Positions 24,161 to 32,900 of a stretch of 64,000 nt of DNA are shown here, one piece after another. A program made the translations under genes and the position numbers. Under the pieces are notes generated by a model, which was not told the DNA's origin, did not search any database, and worked only from the letters and a program-made list of their open reading frames with translations. The stretch comes from Actinomycetota bacterium. GTDB taxonomy: Bacteria; Actinomycetota; Thermoleophilia; Solirubrobacterales; Solirubrobacteraceae. The stretch's first letter is position 1. Every line of letters begins with the position of its first letter. The stretch lies in the NCBI GenBank assembly GCA_018268595.1, contig JAFDWH010000016.1, positions 1 to 64,000 on the forward strand. The letters are read 5' to 3'.

Positions 24161-25636
24161 ATGGCGAACCGCAACCGCCTGACGGGGCTCGACAGCTCCT
24201 TCCTGCACCTCGAGCACGACGCCGCGACGCACATGCACGTCGCCTCGTGCATGGTCTTCGACGGCCCCCCGCCGACGCACGACGAGCTGGTCGCGCACGT
24301 CGAGGCGCGCCTGCACCTCGTGCCGCGCTACCGCCAGCGGCTCGCGTTCGTCCCGTTCGGCCAGGGCCGCCCGGTGTGGGTCGACGACCCGCACTTCAAC
24401 TCGCGCTACCACGTCCAGCAGCACGCGCTGCCGAGGCCGGGCAGCGACGAGCAGCTCAAGCACCTCGCCGGGCGCGCCTTCTCGCAGCAGCTCGACCGCA
24501 ACAAGCCGCTGTGGGAGCTGTGGCTCGTCGAGGGCCTCGAAGGCGGCCGCTTCGCGATCCTCGCGAAGACCCACCACGCGCTCGTCGACGGGATCTCCGG
24601 GGTCGACATCACGACCGTCCTGTTCGACGTCTCGCCCGAGCCCGCGCCGACGCCGGCGCCCGAGCAGCCGTGGGTCCCCCGCCCGCTGCCGAGCAGGGCA
24701 CAGCTGCTCGCCGACGCGCTGCTGGAGCGCGCGACCGTCCCGGCCGAGGTCGTGCGCGGCGTGCGCGCGGCGGTGCGCCGCCCGCGCCGCGTCGCCAGGG
24801 AGCTGTTCGGCGACGTCAGAGCAATCGGCTCGTTCACGCTGCCGGGCGCGCGCAGCGCCCCGCCGAGCCCGCTCAACGTGCCGATCGGGCCGCACCGCCG
24901 CTTCACCTGGGTCGAGGAGGAGCTGGACCGCATCAAGGCGATCAAGAACGCGCTCGGCGGGACCGTCAACGACGTCGTGCTGACGACCGTCGCGGGCGGG
25001 CTCGGGCGCTACCTGCGCGCTCACGGCCAGCCCACGATCGACCTGCGGCTGCGCGCGATGATCCCCGTCTCGGTGCGCAGCGAGGAGGCGCGCGGCGCGC
25101 TCGGCAACCAGGTCGCGGCGGTGTGGGCGAGCCTGCCCGTCGGCGAGACCGACCCGGTCGAGCGGCTCGCGTTCGTGCGCGGCGAGATGGAGGGCCTCAA
25201 GGAGTCCCACCAGGCCGTCGGCGCGCGCCTGCTGACCGAGCTGACGGGCTTCGCGCCGCCGACCGTGATGGCGCAGGCGGCGCGGCTCCAGGCGCGTCAG
25301 CGCTACTTCAACCTCGTCGTCACGAACGTGCCCGGGCCGCAGTTCCCGCTGTACGTGCTGGGGCGCCGGATGCGCTCGATCTACCCGCTCGTGCCGCTCG
25401 CGCAGAACCTCGCGCTCGGCGTCGCGATCATCAGCTACGACGGCCACCTCGCGTTCGGGCTCAACGCCGACTTCGACGCGCTGCCGGACCTCGAGCTGCT
25501 CGCGACGCAGCTCGGCGAGGCGCTCGAAGAGCTGGCCGTCGCGGCGGGCCTGCCGCCGCGCCGTCCCGCCCGCCGGCGGCGCGCGACCGCGAGCGAGAAC
25601 GGCCGCACGACGGCCGCGTCCGGCGCCGCGAGCTGA
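24161..25636 (+). CDS. Wax ester synthase/diacylglycerol acyltransferase (WS/DGAT)
   Basis: 491-aa acyltransferase making triacylglycerol or wax ester from acyl-CoA. The catalytic HHxxxDG motif is HHALVDG (His138/139, Asp143). Other family blocks are MxxLDxxFL-like RLTGLDSSFLHLE at the N-terminus, NDVVLTTVAGGL, and NLVVTNVPGPQFPLYV near the C-terminus. CACAAT stands 8 nt before the ATG. Frames extending far upstream in the same register are not coding. A single storage-lipid enzyme with no other lipid gene alongside. Confidence 0.93.
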   Translation: MANRNRLTGLDSSFLHLEHDAATHMHVASCMVFDGPPPTHDELVAHVEARLHLVPRYRQRLAFVPFGQGRPVWVDDPHFNSRYHVQQHALPRPGSDEQLKHLAGRAFSQQLDRNKPLWELWLVEGLEGGRFAILAKTHHALVDGISGVDITTVLFDVSPEPAPTPAPEQPWVPRPLPSRAQLLADALLERATVPAEVVRGVRAAVRRPRRVARELFGDVRAIGSFTLPGARSAPPSPLNVPIGPHRRFTWVEEELDRIKAIKNALGGTVNDVVLTTVAGGLGRYLRAHGQPTIDLRLRAMIPVSVRSEEARGALGNQVAAVWASLPVGETDPVERLAFVRGEMEGLKESHQAVGARLLTELTGFAPPTVMAQAARLQARQRYFNLVVTNVPGPQFPLYVLGRRMRSIYPLVPLAQNLALGVAIISYDGHLAFGLNADFDALPDLELLATQLGEALEELAVAAGLPPRRPARRRRATASENGRTTAASGAAS

Positions 25637-25686
25637 CGCCGCGCCGCTCCGTCGGCCGGACGTGCGATCGTCCAGCGCGCCTGCGC

Positions 25687-26202
25687 ATGGAGCCGACCCC
25701 GCCCCCCACGCCGCATCGCCGCCTGCGCCGTCTCGGCGTCGGGTTGCTGACGGTCGTGGTCGCGCTCGGCGGGTTCGTGCTGGTGGTGCTGTTCTTCGAG
25801 GGCCGCGACAGCTCGCAGGTGCCGGACGCCGCCGGCGGCGCGAACGCGCCCGGGCAGGTCGTCTCCGACCAGCGGCGCCCGCGGACGCCGGCGCGAATCG
25901 GGCGCGACGCCACTCGCCTGAGCGAGGATCAGGTGCTGCACGCGCTCGAGCTCGGCGACGTCGTGCTGCTGTACGGCACGCCTGCGCCGCCGCCCCCGCT
26001 GGTGGCGCTGCAGCGCCGGGTCAGCGGCCGCTTCGACCCGGTGCTGGCGGCCAACGGCGCCGCGGTGATCCTGGCGCGTCAACCGGGTCAAGCTGGCGTG
26101 ACCGCGCTCGCGTGGCGCCGGATCCTGCGCGCGTCGAGCCCCTCCGATCCGACGCTGGAGGACTTCGCCGACCACTGGCTCGGCCGCGGCCGCGTGCCAT
26201 GA
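25687..26202 (+). CDS. Membrane-anchored hypothetical protein
   Basis: 171 aa: a short Pro/Arg-rich cytoplasmic N-terminus, one membrane helix (GVGLLTVVVALGGFVLVVLFF, about 21-41), then an extracytoplasmic domain with ALELGDVVLLYGTPAPPPP and LAANGAAVILARQPGQAG. I do not recognise the family with confidence. It lies 50 nt after wax synthase and 9 nt before nadE on the same strand, so co-transcription is likely. Confidence 0.65.
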   Translation: MEPTPPPTPHRRLRRLGVGLLTVVVALGGFVLVVLFFEGRDSSQVPDAAGGANAPGQVVSDQRRPRTPARIGRDATRLSEDQVLHALELGDVVLLYGTPAPPPPLVALQRRVSGRFDPVLAANGAAVILARQPGQAGVTALAWRRILRASSPSDPTLEDFADHWLGRGRVP

Positions 26203-26211
26203 TCGGGTGAG

Positions 26212-27951
26212 ATGGCACGTCCGAACGGCCCCCTGCACCTCGCGCTCTGCCAGATGAACGCGACCGTCGGCGACATCGCCGGCAACGAGCGCGCCATCTG
26301 CGACGCGATCGAGCGATCCCGGCGCGCCGGCGCTCAGCTCGTGCTGTTCCCGGAGCTGGCGCTCACCGGCTACCCGCCGGAGGACCTGCTGCTGAAGGAG
26401 CACTTCCTGCGCGACGCGCGCGCGGCGCTCGACCGCATCGCCGCCGGCACCGAGGGGATCGTCGCGCTCGTCGGCTTCCCCGAGCGCGAGGACGACGTCT
26501 ACAACGCGTTGGCGGTGATCGCCGACGGCGCGGTGCAGGCCGTCTACCGCAAGGTCCACCTGCCGAACTACGGCGTCTTCGACGAGCAGCGCTACTTCCA
26601 GAGCGGCACCGGCCCGGCGCTGATCGAGCTCGGCGGGCACAAGCTCGGCCTGACGATCTGCGAGGACATCTGGGAGCCCGGCCCGCCGGCCTCGGCCGAG
26701 GCGCGCGCCGGCGCCACGTTGCTCGTGAACGTGTCGGCCTCGCCCTACCACGCCGGCAAGGGGCTCGAGCGCGAGCGGATGCTCGCGCAACGCGCGCGCG
26801 ACAACCTGTGTGCGATCGCCTTCTGCGCGCTCGTCGGCGGCCAGGACGAGCTGGTGTTCGACGGCCACTCGCTCGTGCTCGACCACCACGGCGAGGTGGT
26901 GGCACGCGCCGCCCAGTTCGGCGAGGAGCTGTTGCTGGCGACGATCGACGTCGAGGCGGCGCAGACGCAGCGGCTGCGCGACGCGCGCCAGCGCGCGCCC
27001 GCGCGCGAGGCGCGCGCGACGGTGCCGACGCTCGCACGGCTGGCGCTGCCGGCGCCGGCGGCCGCGGCCGACCACGTCGGCGGCACCGTCGCGCCGCTGC
27101 TGTCGCCCCCCGCCGAGGTCTACGCCGCGCTCGTCACCGGCCTGCGCGACTACGTGCGCAAGAACGGCTTCGCGCGCGTCGTGCTGGGCCTCTCCGGCGG
27201 GATCGACTCCGCGCTCGTGGCGTGCATCGCGGCCGACGCGCTGGACCCCGACGGCGTCGCGGTCGTCGTGATGCCCTCGCCGTACTCCTCGGCGGAGACG
27301 CAGGCCGACGCGCGCACGCTCGCCGGCAGACTCGGCGTCGAGCTGCTCGAGCTGCCGATCGAGCCGGCGATGCGCGCCTACGAGCAGACGCTGGCGGACG
27401 CGTTCGCCGGCACCGAGCCGGGGCTCGCGGAGGAGAACGTGCAGGCGCGCATCCGCGGCAACCTCGTGATGGCGCTGTCGAACAAGTTCGGCTGGCTCGT
27501 GCTGGCGACCGGCAACAAGTCGGAGATGTCGGTCGGCTACTCGACGCTCTACGGCGACCTCGCCGGCGGCCTCGCGGTCATCAAGGACTGCCCCAAGACG
27601 ACGGTCTACGAGCTGGCGCGGTGGGTCAACGAGGCGGCCGGCGAGGAGCGCATCCCGGCCTCGATCGTCGAGCGCGCGCCGAGCGCCGAGCTGCGCCCCG
27701 ACCAGCGCGACGAGGACTCGCTCCCCCCCTACGCGGTGCTCGACCCGATCCTCGACGCCTACGTCGAGGACGACCTCGGCCGCGAGCAGCTGCTGCTGCG
27801 CGGCTTCGACGCCGCCGCCGTCGACCGCGTGATCGCGCTCGTCGACCGCGCCGAGTACAAGCGCCGCCAGGCGCCCCCCGGCATCAAGGTCACGAGCCGC
27901 GCGTTCGGCCGCGACCGGCGTGTGCCGATCACGAACCGCTACGGCGGCTGA
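26212..27951 (+). CDS. nadE: Glutamine-dependent NAD+ synthetase
   Basis: 579-aa two-domain enzyme making NAD+ from deamido-NAD+. The N-terminal nitrilase-type glutaminase has the triad E48 (FPELALTGY), K114 (YRKVHLPN) and C150 (TICEDIW). The C-terminal synthetase has the PP-loop LGLSGGIDSAL, then ATGNKSEMSVGYSTLYGD and PPGIKVTSRAFGRDRR. CATGAT stands 8 nt before the ATG (probable leaderless promoter). Confidence 0.96.
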   Translation: MARPNGPLHLALCQMNATVGDIAGNERAICDAIERSRRAGAQLVLFPELALTGYPPEDLLLKEHFLRDARAALDRIAAGTEGIVALVGFPEREDDVYNALAVIADGAVQAVYRKVHLPNYGVFDEQRYFQSGTGPALIELGGHKLGLTICEDIWEPGPPASAEARAGATLLVNVSASPYHAGKGLERERMLAQRARDNLCAIAFCALVGGQDELVFDGHSLVLDHHGEVVARAAQFGEELLLATIDVEAAQTQRLRDARQRAPAREARATVPTLARLALPAPAAAADHVGGTVAPLLSPPAEVYAALVTGLRDYVRKNGFARVVLGLSGGIDSALVACIAADALDPDGVAVVVMPSPYSSAETQADARTLAGRLGVELLELPIEPAMRAYEQTLADAFAGTEPGLAEENVQARIRGNLVMALSNKFGWLVLATGNKSEMSVGYSTLYGDLAGGLAVIKDCPKTTVYELARWVNEAAGEERIPASIVERAPSAELRPDQRDEDSLPPYAVLDPILDAYVEDDLGREQLLLRGFDAAAVDRVIALVDRAEYKRRQAPPGIKVTSRAFGRDRRVPITNRYGG

Positions 27952-27957
27952 GCGCCG

Positions 27958-28317
27958 CTACCCGAAGACGGGGAAGCGGTAGGGCCGCGTGCGGTCCAGC
28001 ATCGGGTTGAAGCCGATCTGGATGAGGCCGGCCCACATGCCGTCTCTCAGATTGTCTGAGATCGTCCAGACCCACGGGTGACAGCCGGCCTCGAACGTCC
28101 GGACGGAGTAGAAGCGCGTCCAGTGCCTCGTGCCGACCGGCGCGATCGCCAGGAGGTCCCGCACGTGGTGCGTTCTGGGCGTGCACACGCGGTACTTGAA
28201 GGTGATGTGGTCGCCGGCGTCGTAGGCCTGGAAGTGCGAGATCGTGAGCGCCGACGCGGTCGGCGCCGCGAGCGCGAGCGCGCTGACGAGCACGAGGGAG
28301 AGCAGTGAGCGGCGCAT
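27958..28317 (-). CDS. Small secreted hypothetical protein
   Basis: 119 aa with a clear signal peptide (LLSLVLVSALALAAPTASA), leaving a mature domain of about 95 residues with two cysteines (YRVCTP and AGCHPWVW) that could form a disulfide. No recognised family. TAGGGT lies 10 nt before the ATG. Convergent with nadE, 6 nt apart. Confidence 0.7.
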   Translation of the reverse strand: MRRSLLSLVLVSALALAAPTASALTISHFQAYDAGDHITFKYRVCTPRTHHVRDLLAIAPVGTRHWTRFYSVRTFEAGCHPWVWTISDNLRDGMWAGLIQIGFNPMLDRTRPYRFPVFG

Positions 28318-28403
28318 GCGGCGCGGAACCCTATGGGATGGCGGGAGCGGTTTTCAACCGGAAGCCGGTGCGCTTGCAGCGGGGACGCGAGCAGGGCTCG
28401 GCG

Positions 28404-28799
28404 TCAGCGCGCCGGGCGCACGGCGATCGTCATGCGCGTGGTCGCGCACAGGCGGTCGGCGTCGTCGCGGATCTCGACGTCCCACAGCCACGTCGTGCGG
28501 CCTCTGTGGAACGGGCGGGCGGTCGCGTGGATCGTGCCCTCGAGGATCGGCCGCAGGAAGCTCGTGTAGTTCGACAGGCCCATCGCGTGCATGCCCTGCT
28601 CGTGCACGCCGATGAACGTCCCCATCGAGGCGAGCGACTCGGCCATCGACGCGTAGACGCCGCCGTGGACGAGCCCGAACGGCTGCTTCAGCTCGGGCCT
28701 GACCGGCACGCTCGCGGTGAGCGAGCCGTCGTCCTTCACCGACACGTCGTGCATGCCGATGAGCCCGTCGAAGGTGGGGGGCTGCGGGGCGGCGCTCAC
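28404..28799 (-). CDS. PaaI-family hotdog thioesterase
   Basis: 131-aa acyl-CoA thioesterase-type hotdog fold. The family motif QPFGLVHGGVYASMAESLAS gives the central helix with the HGG turn, followed by VHEQGMHAMGLSNYTSFLRP and the C-terminal strands. GTG at VSAAPQ is chosen because TATCGT lies 8 nt upstream, a leaderless arrangement. The longer frame would run into the divergent promoter. Confidence 0.85.
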   Translation of the reverse strand: MSAAPQPPTFDGLIGMHDVSVKDDGSLTASVPVRPELKQPFGLVHGGVYASMAESLASMGTFIGVHEQGMHAMGLSNYTSFLRPILEGTIHATARPFHRGRTTWLWDVEIRDDADRLCATTRMTIAVRPAR

Positions 28800-28874
28800 G
28801 GCGCGCAACGATAGTGCCGGCCGCGGCCGGCAAGCGGGTCTGCCGGGCATCGCGGTCCTCTACGCTTGGACGCA

Positions 28875-29945
28875 GTGAGCGGCCTGGAGACGCTTCCCCC
28901 CGACCAGCGCGCCGTCCTGCAACTGATCCTCGTGCAGGGTCGCGGCTACGACGAGCTCGCCGCGACGCTGCGGCTCGACCCCGCCGCCGTGCGCGAGCGT
29001 GCCCACGCCGGCGCCCGCGCGCTCGTGCCCGACGCGCCCGCCGGCGACGTCGGCGGCCGCGTCGTCGACTACCTGCTCGGCCAGCAGGACGACGGCGAGC
29101 GGATCGTCACGTTCGCCGAGCTGGGCGACACGCCGGCCGCGCGCCGCTGGGCGCAGGCGCTGCGCGAGCGCCTGTCCGACGTCGCGCCCGCCGAGCTGCC
29201 GGAGGTGCCGGCGGCCGAGCCGGTCGCGGCCGCGGTCAACGGCAGCGGCATGGCAACGGCCGCGCCCGACCCGGCCGCCACGACGGCGGCGATCGCCGCG
29301 ATCCCGCCGGCGCCGGCGCCCACCTCGCGCGCGGACGCGCCGGCCGCAACCCCGCCGGCCCGCCCGCCGCGCGCGCCTCGCCCGAGCGCCCCCGGCGGGC
29401 CGCGCCCCTCGCGACTCGGCGGCGCGATCCTGATCGCCGGCGTCGTCGCGCTCGCGATCGTGCTGGCGATCGTGCTGATCGGCGGCGACTCGGGCGGCGG
29501 CTCGCCGGCCTCCACGAGCGCCGCGCCGACGACGTCGGCGAGAGCGCCCGCGCGCACCGCGACAACGCCCGCCAGCAGAGCGCAGGCGAGAACAGTCGGC
29601 GGCGCGGTTCTCAGACCGGCGAGCGGCGACGCGCTCGGCGCCGCGCTGATCCAGCAGGCGAGCAACGGCAGACGCCTGCTCGCGGTCGAGGCGGCGAGAA
29701 TGCCCGGCAACGCGGCCCAGGACTTCTACGGCATCTGGCTGCAGGGCCCGTCCGGCAGCCGCTTCCTCGGCTTCGTGCCCAACCAGGTGAGAGCGGGCGG
29801 CAGCTTCACCGTCAGCTCGGCGCTCGCCAGAGACGTCGACCTGAAGGCCTACACGAGCGTCCTCGTGACGACCGAGGGATCGACCGCCGTCCCCACCACC
29901 CCCGGCGCGACCGTCCTCAGCGGCGCGCTCAGACTGGCAGGCTGA
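28875..29945 (+). CDS. Sigma-70 region 4-like HTH fused through a membrane helix to an anti-sigma-K-like domain
   Basis: About 356 aa. Residues about 1-50 look like sigma region 4: LPPDQRAVLQLILVQGRGYDELAATLRLDPAAVRERAHAGARAL. A disordered Ala/Pro linker leads to one membrane helix (about 180-200: GAILIAGVVALAIVLAIVLIG). Residues about 230-356 resemble the RskA C-terminal fold (QDFYGIWLQGPSGSRFLGFV). The gene may sense envelope state and act on transcription. TACGCT lies 8 nt before the GTG. Many AGA arginine codons occur in its C-terminal half. It precedes the secretion ATPase by 30 nt and is probably co-transcribed. Confidence 0.7.
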   Translation: MSGLETLPPDQRAVLQLILVQGRGYDELAATLRLDPAAVRERAHAGARALVPDAPAGDVGGRVVDYLLGQQDDGERIVTFAELGDTPAARRWAQALRERLSDVAPAELPEVPAAEPVAAAVNGSGMATAAPDPAATTAAIAAIPPAPAPTSRADAPAATPPARPPRAPRPSAPGGPRPSRLGGAILIAGVVALAIVLAIVLIGGDSGGGSPASTSAAPTTSARAPARTATTPASRAQARTVGGAVLRPASGDALGAALIQQASNGRRLLAVEAARMPGNAAQDFYGIWLQGPSGSRFLGFVPNQVRAGGSFTVSSALARDVDLKAYTSVLVTTEGSTAVPTTPGATVLSGALRLAG

Positions 29946-29975
29946 GCCGGCGACCGCTGCCCACGCCTGCGGCAG

Positions 29976-32900
29976 ATGACGACGACGGCAGCAGGACGCC
30001 ACAGCGGGTCGCACGAGCATCTGCACGTGCGCCTGACCGTGCGCGGCGCCGGTCTGCCCTCGCACGACGTCGAGCTCGCGGCGCGAGCGGACGCCACGGC
30101 GCGGGCGATCTCGGACGCGCTCGCGGCGCATCTCGGGCGCGGGCCGACCGGCGCGCTCCATTGCGTGCGCCTCGGTCCGCTGGCGCCCGATCGCCCGCTC
30201 GGACAGCTCGGCCTGCGCGACGGCGACATCGTCGGACTCGAGCCGCTGCCGCCCGGCGGCGACACGCTCGCGCGCGCCGACGCGCCGCCGGCCGAGCTGG
30301 TCGTGGTCGCGGGGCCGGCGGCCGGCACGCGCATCCCGCTCGCACCCGGCGCCCATGCGCTCGGCCGCGACCCGGCCGCCGCCGACGTCGTGCTCGCCGA
30401 CCCCTCGATCTCCGGCCGCCACGTCGTGCTCGACGTCGCGGCGGACGGCTCCGCCGCCGCGACCGACGCCGGCTCGACGAACGGCACCGCGATCGACGGC
30501 GTCCGCCTCGGCGCCGGCGAGCGCCGCGCGCTCGCCCCCGACGACCTGCTGGAGGTGGGCCGCTCGCTCGTCGGCGTGCGCCCCTACCGCCGACCGGACG
30601 CGACGATCGTCGAGGCGCGCGGCAGCCGCATCGCGTTCAACCGCCCGCCGCGCGTCTCGCGCGCGTTCGACGCAGCGACGTTCCGCGTCGAGGCGCCGCC
30701 GCAGGCGCCGCGCGGCGTGCGCTTCCCGCTCGTGGCGGCGGTCGTGCCGCTGCTGATGGGCGTCACGCTGTGGGTCTTCCTGCGCTCGCCGACGATGCTG
30801 GCGATGGCGCTGTTCAGCCCGCTGATGATGGCCGGCTCGGCGATCGGCGACCGCCGCAGCGGTCGCCGTGAGCACGCCGAGCAGCGCGCCGGCTTCGAGG
30901 CGCGCGTGGCCGAGCTCGAGCATGAGCTGGCGGCGGCCCGCGCGCGCGAGGTCGCCGACCGGCGCGCGGCCGCGCCCGACGCCGCCGAGCTGGCGGTGCG
31001 CGCGCGGCGGCGGCTGCCGGAGCTGTGGGAGCGCCGCCCCGCCGACGCGGACTTCCTCGACGTGCGCGTCGCAATCGCTGACCAGGAGTCGGTCACGGCC
31101 GTCGCGTTCGGAGACGGCGGCGACGCGGCGCTGCGCGCGCGCGTCGAGCAGCTCGTCGCGCGCCATCGGACCGTGCCGAACGTGCCGCTGCGCGTGCGGG
31201 TGCGCGAGGTCGGCGCGCTCGGCATCTGCGGCGACGCGCGCGGCGGCGAGGCGCTCGCGCGCTGGATCGTCGCGCAGGCGGCCGTCCTGCACAGCCCGCG
31301 CGACCTCGTCGTCGCCGCCGCGCTCGGCGCGGGCCGCGCTGACGCGTGGTCCTGGCTCGGTTGGCTCCCCCACGTCTCGAGCGAGACGTCGCCGCTCGAC
31401 GGCCCGCACGTCGCCGTCGGCGACGAGGCCGCACGCGACCTCGTGCGACGCGTGCGCCAGCTCGCGCACGACCGCCACGAGGAGCCGGAGCGGCGCGGCC
31501 GCGGGCGCCGCCGCACCGCGCTGCTGCTGCTCGTCGACGACGAGGTCGCGACCGAGCCGGCGGTCGTCGACGAGCTGCTCGCTGACTGCGGCGAGGTCGA
31601 CCTCGCGGTCGTCTGGCTCGCGCGCGAGCGGCGCGAGCTGCCCGGCGGCTGCGGCGCGATCGCCGAGCTCGCCTCCGACCGCGCCGTCGCACGGGTGACG
31701 TGGGCGGCGTCGGGACGCGAGCTCGACGACGCGAGCGTCGACGGCATCCCGCCCGACGTCGCCGAGTCGATCGCGCGCGCGCTCGCGCCGGTGGTCGACG
31801 TGAGCGCGGGCGGCGCCGCGGCCGAGGTGCCCCGCCACGTCTCGCTCGTCGAGCTGCTCGACCTGGTCGAGCCGACCGCCGAGCAGATCGTCGGGCGCTG
31901 GGAGGACCGCGACCCGAGCGCGCTGCGGGCGACGCTCGGCGCCGCGGCGGGCGCGCCGTTCGCGATCGACCTGCGCACCGACGGGCCGCACGCGCTGATC
32001 GCCGGGACGACCGGCGCCGGCAAGAGCCTGCTGCTGCAGTCGCTGGTGGTCTCGCTCGCGGCGAGCCACCCGCCCGACCGGCTCGCCTTCCTGCTGGTCG
32101 ACTACAAGGGCGGCGCGGCCTTCAAGGACTGTCGCCGCCTGCCCCACAGCGTGGGCATGGTCACCGACCTCGACGAGCATGAGGTGCGGCGCGTGCTCGT
32201 CTCGCTCAACGCCGAGCTGCGCGAGCGCGAGCGCGTGCTGCGCGACGCCGACGCACGCGACCTCGCGGAGCTGGAGCGACGCGACCCGGCGGCCGCCCCG
32301 CCGAGCCTCGCGATCGTGATCGACGAGTTCGCGACGCTTGCGAGAGAGGTGCCGGAGTTCGTCGACGGGATCGTCGACGTCGCGCAGCGGGGGCGCAGCC
32401 TCGGCGTGCACGCGGTGCTGGCGACGCAGCGTCCGGGCAACGCGGTCACCGACAACATCCGCGCCAACACGAGCCTGCGGATCGCGCTGCGGGTCGCGAG
32501 AGCAGAGGACAGCGAGGACGTGATCGGCGCGCCGGACGCCGCGCGCCTGCTGCCGTCCTTCAGAGGCCGCGCGCTCGCGCGCAGCGGGCCGGGCGAGCTG
32601 ACGCCGTTCCAAGTCGGCTACGTCGGCGCGCGCACCACCGCGCGGCGCGCGCGGGCGCCGATCGAGGTCGCCGACCTCGCGTTCGGCGTGCGCCGCGACG
32701 GCGCCGCCGCGGCGGACCTCGGGGCGAGCGACGAGACGGACCTCGACCTGCTGGTCGCGGCGATCCGCGCGGCGGCCGAGCGCGCCGGGATCGCCCCGCC
32801 GGCGCGGCCGTGGCTGCCGCCGTTGCCCGACGCGCTGGAGCTCGACCCGCCGGCGGTGGGCGCGAAGGCCGACGACCCCGTCGTGGTCGGGTTGGTCGAC

